From assembly GCA_963809545.1 (NCBI GenBank), contig CAWEKD010000007.1:186001-250000 (forward strand): a stretch of 64,000 nt of DNA. Reading direction: 5' to 3'. This document shows, piece by piece, positions 14,829-22,864 of this stretch; the stretch's first letter is position 1; each line of letters opens with the position of its first letter. Source of the stretch: Natronosporangium sp035305625. GTDB taxonomy: Bacteria; Actinomycetota; Actinomycetes; Mycobacteriales; Micromonosporaceae. The position numbers were made by a program, and so were the translations under genes. Below the pieces are notes generated by a model, which was not told the origin of the DNA, made no database searches, and saw only the letters and a program-made list of their open reading frames with translations.

Positions 14829-16070
14829 TCAGCTGGCGAGTTCGGACACTCCCGCAACCAGTCGGTCCACATGCTCCTCGGTGCTGCCCAAGCCGATGCT
14901 GGCCCGTACCGCGGCCGTCGGCAGCCGCCGCCCTATCCGCTCGGCGGCCTCGGCCAACAACCACTCCACCGCTGGGTGGGCGCAGAACAGACCGTCCCGC
15001 ACTCGAATCCGGTGCCGCTCGGCCAGGTACGCGGACACCACGGCCGAATCATGGCCAGCCACCGCGAAGCTGACGATCCCCACCCGGGGCGCCCCCGCCG
15101 GGAACATCCGCAGCTCCGCCACCCCCGGCAACGCCGCCAACCCGGTCCGCAGCCGTTCCAGCAGGGCCTGCTCCCGGGCAGCGATCGCTGCCCGGTCAGC
15201 GGACCGCAGCGCATCACAGACCGTCGCCAATGCCAGCACTCCGAGCAGGTTCGGCGTCCCGGCTTCGTGCCGGGCCGGGCCGGTGGCGTACCGGACCTGC
15301 CTGGGGCCGACTTGGAGGGCGGCCCCACCCCCGGCCAGGTACGGCGGAGCAGCGTCCAACCAGTCCGGCCGGCCGGCCAACACCCCCACCCCGAATGGGG
15401 TGTACAGCTTGTGCCCGGACAACGCCAGATAGTCCACGTCCAGGGCAGCCAGGTCGATCGGGGCGTGCGGGGCGAGCTGGGCCGCGTCCACCGCCACCCG
15501 GGCGCCGTACCGGCGCGCAATCGCGCTGAACCCAGCCACCGGCCACCGCTCCCCAGTGACGTTGCTGGCCCCGGTGACCGCCACCAGCACCTCAGCGGTG
15601 TGGCCGGAGCGGCGCAGCCGCCGCAAGACTGTATCCACCGCCTCGATCGCCGCCGCTGGGGAAGCAGGCACCGGCAGTCGCACCACCTGCTGCCACGGCA
15701 GCAGGTTGGCGTGGTGCTCGCTGGCGAAGGTGACCACCTGGGTGCCAGGCGGCAACGCCCGCGCCAACAGATTCATCGCATCGGTGGTGTGGCGGGTGAA
15801 CACCACTTGGTCGTCCGGGCGGCAGCCGAGGAACCTAGCGATCCGCTGCCGGGCCTGCTCGTACGCCTCCGTGCACCGCCGGGAAGCCGCCCCTGCTCCC
15901 CGGTGCACGCTGGCGTAACTCGGCAGCCACTGCACTACCGTCTCGGCCGCAACCCGCAGGCACGGAGCGGTGGTGGCATAGTCCAGATTGATCTCGTCCG
16001 GCGAGGTCAGGACCGTCAACTCGGCCGGGGCAACGCCGGTGAGGACGGGAAGTTCGAGAGTGGATGACAC
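14829..16070 (-). CDS. Class-V PLP aminotransferase, cysteine-desulfurase-like
   Basis: 413 residues from ATG 16070. Fold-type-I signature: LDYATTAPCLRVAAETVV at the N-terminus, cofactor Asp in RVAVDAAQLAPHAPIDL, and the Schiff-base Lys in YLALSGHKLYTPFGVGVLAG. It groups with SufS/NifS-like enzymes and EgtE-type C-S lyases. The SAM-IV-type riboswitch ahead of it indicates a role in sulfur amino acid metabolism, shut down when SAM is plentiful. The exact reaction (desulfuration, C-S lysis or transamination) cannot be decided. It is a monocistronic unit with its own promoter, riboswitch and terminator. Confidence 0.85.
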   Translation of the reverse strand: MSSTLELPVLTGVAPAELTVLTSPDEINLDYATTAPCLRVAAETVVQWLPSYASVHRGAGAASRRCTEAYEQARQRIARFLGCRPDDQVVFTRHTTDAMNLLARALPPGTQVVTFASEHHANLLPWQQVVRLPVPASPAAAIEAVDTVLRRLRRSGHTAEVLVAVTGASNVTGERWPVAGFSAIARRYGARVAVDAAQLAPHAPIDLAALDVDYLALSGHKLYTPFGVGVLAGRPDWLDAAPPYLAGGGAALQVGPRQVRYATGPARHEAGTPNLLGVLALATVCDALRSADRAAIAAREQALLERLRTGLAALPGVAELRMFPAGAPRVGIVSFAVAGHDSAVVSAYLAERHRIRVRDGLFCAHPAVEWLLAEAAERIGRRLPTAAVRASIGLGSTEEHVDRLVAGVSELAS

Positions 16071-16104
16071 AACGCACCTCCGGGATCCGGTGAGGGACCC
16101 CGGG

Positions 16105-16226
16105 CGGGGGTCCGCGCTTGCCCGTACACCGGTTGGTGTCGGGCCTGGTCATCACCCGGGGCACCCCACCGCGAATGGAGGGTTGCCGGCCAGCAAGCCG
16201 GGGCTTGACGCTGGCACTCGTGACCT
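16105..16226 (-). promoter_or_regulatory. SAM-IV-type riboswitch
   Basis: The minus-strand leader reads GGTCACGAGTGCCAGCGTCA then AGCCCCGGCTTGCTGGCCGG, CAACCCTCC, GCGGTGGGGTGCCCCGGGTG and ATGACCAGGCC. This is the highly conserved core of the SAM-IV aptamer known from actinobacteria. GGTCA at the 5' end pairs with TGACC to close P1. It starts ~155 nt upstream of the ORF, just after a -10 box, so it is the 5' end of the transcript. The 3' limit is approximate because the downstream pseudoknot arm was not folded. Confidence 0.88.
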
Positions 16227-16233
16227 GTTGTTG

Positions 16234-16239
16234 ATCATA
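16234..16239 (-). promoter_or_regulatory. -10 box TATGAT of the riboswitch transcript
   Basis: TATGAT reads leftward from 16239 to 16234, 7 nt before the aptamer start. No good -35 is visible 17 nt upstream (GAACAG). Confidence 0.5.
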
Positions 16240-16261
16240 TAACGCCATCGAGACAACTGTT

Positions 16262-16312
16262 CGGTGGGTGCCCCGGGGTACCTCACCTGCTCCCGGGGCG
16301 CCTCACCCACGG
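16262..16312 (-). terminator. GC-rich hairpin beyond the distal end of the CRISPR array
   Basis: GGTGGGTG-CCCCGGG pairs with CCCGGGG and CACCCACGG with a 5-nt bulge (CGCCT). If the array is transcribed leftward this lies just past its last repeat and could end the pre-crRNA before the riboswitch promoter. There is no T-run. Confidence 0.4.
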
Positions 16313-16344
16313 CGGCCGGTACCGCGCCGTTAGAGCAACCGTTT

Positions 16345-17655
16345 GTTGCGATCCCTCTAGGGGTGTTGCGATCCCTCTAGGGGTGATGACGACGCGTCCA
16401 CCCAGACGTCGAGCCCGCACACCGCTGCAAATGTTGCGATCCCTCTAGGGGTGATGACGACGCCACCTGGACGGCGTGGAGTGGCCTGACACTGCCAACG
16501 GTTGCGATCCCTCTAGGGGTGATGACGACATGACGACCACCTGCGCCACGGCGACCGGCCCGTCGCGTTGCGATCCCTCTAGGGGTGATGACGACGTGCG
16601 TGCAGCGTACGGTCCGAAGGCCACGCCGCTGATGGTTGCGATCCCTCTAGGGGTGATGACGACCCGAGGCCGCGCCGGGCGGCCCGGCCCGCGGCCAGCG
16701 GTTGCGATCCCTCTAGGGGTGATGACGACGCGACGTTCAGCCGCGCCGTACGCTGCGCCGCACCGCAGTGTTGCGATCCCTCTAGGGGTGATGACGACGC
16801 GGTCGGCCTGGCGGCACGGCCGCTGCCAGCTGCAGTTGCGATCCCTCTAGGGGTGATGACGACTGGCGGTCGTGGCCCAGTGCCACCGTGGCCGGTACCG
16901 GTTGCGATCCCTCTAGGGGTGATGACGACCCGCCGGCGTGCCGACGGCCTGGCGCGAGTACGGGTTGCGATCCCTCTAGGGGTGATGACGACCGCCACTG
17001 ACTCCAGCGAGCGCATCGACATCGCGGCCGTTGCGATCCCTCTAGGGGTGATGACGACCCGGTCGGCCCCGGCTCGCCCGGGCGCTGCAGCGCCACTCGC
17101 GTTGCGATCCCTCTAGGGGTGATGACGACTCGCGCCACACGGTCGTAGCACCTGCGCCGTACGGCCGGTTGCGATCCCTCTAGGGGTGATGACGACCACG
17201 TGCGGTCGGTCCACGTCGACCCACGTCTCGCCAGTTGCGATCCCTCTAGGGGTGATGACGACTTCCGTGTGCGACCGCTCCAATTGGCCAGACTTCAAGT
17301 TGCGATCCCTCTAGGGGTGATGACGACCCGCCGCGTCTGCCGCAGCCATGTGGCCTCGGACGCTGTTGCGATCCCTCTAGGGCTGATGACGACGGCGCGG
17401 TGGGCGATCTGGGCGGCCGACCACGGAGCAGCGGTTGCGATCCCTCTAGGGGTGATGACGACCGGCTAAGCAGGCGTGCGGCCGCACCGGATCGCCGGGT
17501 TGCGATCCCTCTAGGGGTGATGACGACTCGGCTGAGCCCCGCTCATGCCGACGCCACACGTGTTGCGATCCCTCTAGGGGTGATGACGACCGCGAGCACC
17601 GCGCGGGCCGTGACGCCACTCGCCGCGTTGCGATCCCTCTAGGGGTGATGACGAC
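16345..17655 (-). CRISPR. CRISPR array, 20 full 29-nt repeats, 19 spacers, plus one truncated repeat
   Basis: On the plus strand the repeat is GTTGCGATCCCTCTAGGGGT followed by GATGACGAC. Full repeats start at 16365, 16433, 16501, 16567, 16635, 16701, 16770, 16835, 16901, 16964, 17030, 17101, 17168, 17234, 17299, 17365, 17434, 17499, 17562 and 17627. Spacers are 34-42 nt, mostly 36-39, as in type III. A 20-nt partial repeat (16345-16364) abuts the first full one with no spacer. The repeat at 17365 has one change (GGGG to GGGC). On the minus strand the repeat reads GTCGTCATCACCCC...AGAGGG...CGCAAC, close to the M. tuberculosis III-A direct repeat. That favours leftward transcription, with the leader on the cas side. 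Confidence 0.97.
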
Positions 17656-18109
17656 GGCAAGATAACGATCCAGGTCAAGGCCGATTTTCCCGCCAGATGA
17701 TCATACGATTTTGCAGCGGTCCGCCGGTTGTGCATCACTGCAGCTCAGAGCGGTTGTGCGAGGGCTCCACCCACGCAGTCTCCTAACACCTCGACGGCTA
17801 CGCACCCACCGCTGACCATCTGGCCAGGTTGGCAATGGGTCACAACGTGAATGATTTTCTTATCAAGGTGCAACGCCGACAACGGCGAGACCTCGCCTAG
17901 TCTAGGCCGGCAGGCGTCGCCCCTCCCGCCAGTGGTTGAACTTCAGCGCCGTTCCACTCGCGCACGACCTGGGCGCCGGCCTCCACACCGTCCACCCCAA
18001 CGCTGATCGAAGCAGGGCTCACCACGGCAACAGCACCAAGAGGGGCGACGCAGTAAGCTCCGCGCCGCCCTCTCACCAGGCCATGACTACCTTGCACGGC
18101 GACCCTGAA
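17656..18109 (-). promoter_or_regulatory. Putative CRISPR leader and intergenic region
   Basis: A 454-nt gap between array and cas genes with no coding signal. The ~70 nt next to the array is AT-richer (GATTTTCCCGCCAGATGATC) and holds a leftward TATGAT (17705-17700) about 45 nt from the first repeat. A second AT-rich patch lies at 17850-17870. Its position at the cas-proximal end, opposite the truncated repeat, fits the leader. Confidence 0.5.
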
Positions 18110-20547
18110 CTAGCGCCGCCGACCCTTCCTGCCTTGCTTTGACCCCTGCCCTGACGCCTCGGGGGTATCCCCAAAGTAGGGCAGGCGGGGTTCGTCATCG
18201 CGGACGTGCGGTAACGCCCATCCCTCGATGATCTGCTTCTCCTTCGTACGCTCGTTCTCGACAAACCACTCGTAGCTTTCGGTAACTCGCGGCTTGCCCT
18301 TGCGGGGATAGTGAACCCGATGCTCAACCGGGGCAGCTGCTTTCAGATATGAGGCGACCGCCTCACGAAGCACCGGATTGCCGCAGGCGCTCTTCTCAAA
18401 CTGCTTCGCCAACTGTATGAGCCGGTCACAGCTGGCAGGCTGTGGACGGTCCAAGTGAAGCCAACCGGTACGGACACTCGCCCCGTCCCACAGCCGAGTG
18501 TGCTCCCAGTCCACTTCCACCTTGACGACCCCAAACCCATACGGCTTACCGCCGCCCAGGCGCAGCGGTGCCTCGTCTCCCCGGGTAAGCAGCCACAGCA
18601 AAGGCCCGAGCTCGTCCTCTGAAACGCCGTCGAGAAACAGTTCCACCTGGAATTTCACACCGGGCTTGACCCAGTCGCGATAGTGCACCAGCTGCGAGGG
18701 TGCGTGCCCCGCCAAGGCGATGTACTCACGGTCGGGGTCATCCTTCCCCACCGTCGGCTGCCAGTACGAGGGTTCCTCCCGCCGCCAGCGGTACATCTTG
18801 CGACCCCGCAGACCTCCGCCGGGTGCGTACCCCTCGGTCTTCGGAGCCCGACGCCGCATCGGCTCCCCGGTCTCGGGATCGGGGGAGGCGTAGAAGCGGA
18901 ACTGGGTGGGCTTAGGGGCGCTCAGCGGTGCGAGTGTCACCCCGCCCTTCGGGAAAGTGCGGGGCCGCCAGTCGGAGGTGGTGCAGGTGATCGACCGGAC
19001 CCGCAGTCGGCCACGGTATCCGGATGCGGCGCGGGTATCGGCACAGTCGTCGACGTCGCGGCCATGGGCACCATCGGATCGGTCCGCGGACACCCATCCG
19101 AAGAGGCGGTCCGCGAGGCGAGAGCTGGGGCAACTTCTGCGCTGGCTTCAGGCTCTCGTGCAACAGTTCCCCGGGGGATGCGGCGAACGGCAGCCGGCCG
19201 ATCATGACCGGGTGCACCTCGGTCACCTCACGGCGTTCCGGGTCGAACTTGACATAGACGAGGGTGCCGTCCGGCAGGTCCCGCAGCTCGTCGCTCTTAC
19301 GGACATGCAGCGAGCGCTCGATCGGGCGGCTCTGCTTCGACGTTTTCTGATAGGTCGCCTGCGGATCGTGGTACTTGGCGGCGAACTCGTACGCCTGGAG
19401 GACCGACCGCCAGAAGCGTTCATGCTCTGAGGTGATCGGTACCTGCTCCCCGGGGTCGTCGATGAACAGTCGCTCGTACCGCTTGGTGGCGATCGAGTGG
19501 CCGGTGACGGACAGCCACCCCGACACCAGCTTTGCCTTGGGGTGGGGAGGCTTGGCGGACGTGCCCGCTCCCTTCCGCCCCGCTGGGCGGGTACGCGGCG
19601 TGCCCGCCTCGAGCTCCCTCTGGCTGACGGCGATATGGGTGACCAGCTTCCCCGATCCTCCCTGGCCGTCTCGACGAGACCGGTGCGGAACCACCCAGGC
19701 GAAGACTTTCCGGCCGTGAAGACCTTCGAGAGGCTTTCCTTCCAGGGTGCCAACCTGGCACAGCTCTCCACCGGTGTAGGCCGGCACCAGCGCGACGTCC
19801 CGGTACAGCTGGAAGTGGCCCTTGCCGTCCGGGTTGCGGACGACCCGCGCCGGGGTTAGGTTTAGCGCCTCGTTCGCGGGGGTGCGGTAGGCCAGCGGAT
19901 CGGTGTGTTCGAAGAAGACGCCCGTAGCGGCTGGCGGTGATGGTCTCGTACGCGCTACGGAGTGCTCCCTTGAACGAGGCGCCGTGGATCAGCGGGCGTC
20001 CGTCCGGGCCCTGCCGGGTCTCGACTACCTTCGGCCCGTCGGAGGTCTGCTGCCCGGCGACGGGCGTCGGCAGCAGCAGCGGCGTCAGCGTGGTGAGGGT
20101 CAGCACCAGTCTTCCGCTCCACTGCGCGTCGTCGTGACGTGCGTGGCTGCGTGGCTCCGCATCGCCCAGGCCGTCAGGAAGGAGGCTCTCCTCCCCATCG
20201 GTACGGGGCAGGGTCGGGACGAAGGTGTAGGGGTTGACGAACCCATCCTTGGCGTTCACGGCTTTACGCCGCTCACTGGCGTCCGGTTCATGCGCGGCCG
20301 GTAGCAACGGCGCCACCCCGGCCAGCCGGGCCTTGCGGCGGCCTTCATCGTCAAAGTCCACCTCGACCTTGACCGTCTCTCCGTCGGCCATGGCTTTCAC
20401 ATGCGCGGCGAGTTCCTCATCCCACTCGTGGGGACGGAGCTGCTTCGGTTTGGTGTCATTGGGCTTGTTCCGTCGCGGAATCGCCCCCTCAAGGAGGTCA
20501 CCGCGTTTGGTCAGCTCAGCCGGGACGGTTTCAAAGACCTTGCTCAT
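18110..20547 (-). CDS. TIGR03986-family CRISPR RAMP protein (type III-D), two frameshifts
   Basis: About 811 residues if two one-base insertions are corrected. The N-terminal frame starts at ATG 20547 with GFVNPYTFVPTLPR, SGRLVLTLTTLTPLLLPTPV and IHGASFKGALRSAYETITAS. Near 19920 (TACGGGCGTC for expected TACGGCGTC) the frame shifts to one containing the pieces VALVPAYTGGELCQVGTLEG and LVSGWLSVTGHSIATKRYE. Near 19115 it shifts again, restoring SPADRLFGWVSADRSDG, a hallmark of this family, and GGGKPYGFGVVKVEVDWEH, the Gly-rich RAMP loop. It would be a backbone or capping Cas7-like subunit of the effector complex. ATG 20547 overlaps the csx19 stop. Either damaged or sequencing error. Confidence 0.85.
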
Positions 20548-21188
20548 ACCGATGCCCTCTCCGGCTGGTGGTGGGTGGTCGCTGCGGGATGGAACAGCAC
20601 GTCCGCGTGGTCAGCGGTGCACAGCCGGATCAGCCGGGTGTCGGCGACGTCGACGTTGCCGTGCGTGTCTTCGGTGACGTACTCCGCCACCTCGATCTGC
20701 ATGATCTCTTTCCCGTCGAAGGCATACGGCAGGTACGCGGTGGCGTACCGTTCGCCGCCGAGGGTCACCCACCCGTCCCGCTCATGTGGACTGAGACTTC
20801 CCGCAAGTAGTCGGGTGTGGACGCCGACCCGGCGCGGTGGGGGATCACCGGTGACGTCGTCACCGGGTGGCAGGGCGGCCAGGGTTTCGCTGAGGGCGAC
20901 CGCGGTCCCTCGGCCGCCGGCGGTGTGGAGCCACCGCAGTTCCCGCTGCTCGTCAAAGAGCACCATCTCGTACGCTTCGGCGAGAAGGTCAGTGTCCGGG
21001 TCAGCGCCTTCGACGGTGCCGTCCGGGTGGATCCGGACCCACGCGGCAGCCCGGGCGGCGAAGAGATAGCCGATGACTTCCGCCCCGGGCGGAGTGTGAG
21101 TGGTGAACCACTTCACCGCGTCGGCGGCGGTGAGTGGATCCGTGGCGCAGACGGCGTGCAGCACCGTATCGGTCGCTTCTGTGGTCAC
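20544..21188 (-). CDS. csx19: CRISPR-associated protein Csx19 (TIGR03984 family)
   Basis: 214 residues from GTG 21188, which overlaps the TGA of the upstream RAMP gene. A much longer ATG frame to 21503 would run inside that gene and was rejected. Features are WFTTHTPPGAEVIGYLFAAR, a beta-rich segment around AEAYEMVLFDEQRELRWLHT, and GERYATAYLPYAFDGKEIM. This acidic small protein accompanies Csx10 and TIGR03986 RAMPs in type III-D loci. Its biochemical role is unknown. The family call rests on context and the F-D-E-x-x-E-L-R-W segment. Confidence 0.7.
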   Translation of the reverse strand: MTTEATDTVLHAVCATDPLTAADAVKWFTTHTPPGAEVIGYLFAARAAAWVRIHPDGTVEGADPDTDLLAEAYEMVLFDEQRELRWLHTAGGRGTAVALSETLAALPPGDDVTGDPPPRRVGVHTRLLAGSLSPHERDGWVTLGGERYATAYLPYAFDGKEIMQIEVAEYVTEDTHGNVDVADTRLIRLCTADHADVLFHPAATTHHQPERASV

Positions 21189-22864
21189 GCTACCTCCTTC
21201 GCGGCCATGCCCCGCCAAACCTTCAGCGCCTCGGCGATCGGGGCGGGCGGGTGGTCGAGGATGTCGTCCAAGGTCTTGCCGGCCAGTGCGCTCCACGGTT
21301 CCGGGAGCCCGGCGCCGTCGAACCGCACATCGGTGAGCTGCACCTGCCCACGTCCGCGGGTGCCGCCGTATCCGAGGGTGAGCCACCCGTCCCGCAGATC
21401 CCGCAGGAGAAGCAGCAGCAGGATGCAGGCGGCGGCAGCCGTGCCCGGCCGAGGATGCCGCTGCAGCCACGTGGTGTCCACCTCGAGGTGGATCGGCTCC
21501 CACTCCATCGTGGTGGCCGGGTCGAGGACGCTGAACAGCCGGTGGTCGGAGGCACCGCCGGTCCAGCGGTCGATCGCGACGTGGTCGCTGATGCTGAGCG
21601 GGGTGGTGCCCCGGAGCTTCTCCAGCGCGGCCCGGAGGAGCGCGCGGGCCCGCTCGCGTTCGTCTTTCTGTTCAGCACGCCGCTCCCGCGCCTCCTGACG
21701 GGCGGAGCCGGTCTGCTCAGGGGTGCCGGTGACGATGTGGTGCCACTCTTCCTGGGGGATGCCGTGGACGCTGTGGCAGTCGGCGACCGCCAACGCTCCC
21801 CGTCGCTGCGTGCGCTTCTCCTCCGGGCGGGGTGGGTTCTCGTCACCGCTGCGGGGGGTTGCGCGGTCACGGTTGGGGGAGACCCCGAACAGTGCCCCGA
21901 CCACGGGTGGTGGGTTGCGCAGCGCCTCACCGAACCAGTCGCATTCGCAGCGTGGAGCGTCCTCCCCCCGTACGGTGCGTTCGATCCGTTCCGCGTACGC
22001 CCGGAGCGCACCGCGCAGCGACGAGCCGGGCAGCAGCAGGCGGACCGTGCCGTCGGGGCCGGGTTCGGTGAGCGGCAGCGTGTCGACCAGGGTGCTGGAC
22101 AGGGAGTCGCGGACCAGCAGTGGACTGATCGGCTGCCATTCGATGGTGATTCGTAGCCGGCTGTCGGCCGGGGGTGCCGCGGCGGCGCCCAGGGTGTCGT
22201 CGGGTTGTGTCTTCCCGGTCAGCCAGGCGATCATCCCCTGGGGGGTGGACAGGTCGGCGTGGCGCACGGTGACGTCGGTGAGCTGCACTTTCCCTAGTCC
22301 GCTGCCGCGGCCGGCGCCGATCGGTACCTGGACGTGGCGGAGGCCCGCGATCATTGCTTCGAGGGCGTCGCGGACCAGCGCCGGCCAGCCGCCGGGATAG
22401 GACGGTGCGGCGGCGTCCGTCGGGGTGTCGACCACCATCCGCAGCGCGAACTTCGTTCCTGGCGGCAGGACCTGCCGGGTGTAGAGATAGCCTGCCGCGG
22501 CGCTGCCGGTGTGGCGGTCGATGCCGACTCCGTCGCGCACCACCGGGGTGACCGACTCGTCAATGAGGTAGGCGTCGTCGATCCGCACCCAGGACGGTGA
22601 TCCTTCCTGGGTCTTGGGGATGATCCGGCCGAACAGGCTCTGGACCGGGGTCGGTTCCTGAACAGACTGGAACTGTTCCAGGCGGCTGAGGTAGGCGCGG
22701 AGCGCGCCGGCGATCGAGGTGCCGGGCAGGATCGGCCGGTCGGCACCGTCCCGGATGACGGTCAGGTGGGCGTCAGCGGTGTGGTCCCACCCTCCTACGT
22801 GCACCGGGCTGAGGCAGACCAGGGTGCCGCGTACTTCGTAGCGGGTGGCGATGGCGTATCCCAT
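21185..22864 (-). CDS. Double-RAMP (tandem Cas7/Csm3-like) type III effector subunit
   Basis: 559 residues, ATG 22864 overlapping the csx10 TAA by one base. Two RAMP domains are fused. Domain 1 (about 1-235) has SPVHVGGWDHTADAHLTVIR, ILPGTSIAGALRAYL and GAGRGSGLGKVQLTDV. Domain 2 (about 245-530) has ISPLLVRDSLSSTLVDTLPL, LLPGSSLRGALRAYAERI and GYGGTRGRGQVQLTDV. Each keeps the P-G-[ST]-S-[IL]-x-G-A-L-R element and the Gly-rich RNA-binding loop. Each also has an Asp (in TADAHL and LVDTLPL) where Csm3 has its target-RNA-cleaving Asp. It likely supplies two adjacent backbone positions and two RNA cleavage sites. Confidence 0.85.
   Translation of the reverse strand: MGYAIATRYEVRGTLVCLSPVHVGGWDHTADAHLTVIRDGADRPILPGTSIAGALRAYLSRLEQFQSVQEPTPVQSLFGRIIPKTQEGSPSWVRIDDAYLIDESVTPVVRDGVGIDRHTGSAAAGYLYTRQVLPPGTKFALRMVVDTPTDAAAPSYPGGWPALVRDALEAMIAGLRHVQVPIGAGRGSGLGKVQLTDVTVRHADLSTPQGMIAWLTGKTQPDDTLGAAAAPPADSRLRITIEWQPISPLLVRDSLSSTLVDTLPLTEPGPDGTVRLLLPGSSLRGALRAYAERIERTVRGEDAPRCECDWFGEALRNPPPVVGALFGVSPNRDRATPRSGDENPPRPEEKRTQRRGALAVADCHSVHGIPQEEWHHIVTGTPEQTGSARQEARERRAEQKDERERARALLRAALEKLRGTTPLSISDHVAIDRWTGGASDHRLFSVLDPATTMEWEPIHLEVDTTWLQRHPRPGTAAAACILLLLLLRDLRDGWLTLGYGGTRGRGQVQLTDVRFDGAGLPEPWSALAGKTLDDILDHPPAPIAEALKVWRGMAAKEVA

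Noticed and set aside
16345..17655. Short ORFs (for example 16476-16850 and 16579-17022) encoding repeated VAIPLGVMTT or SSPLEGSQ peptides
   Set aside because: They are readings through the CRISPR repeats, not genes.
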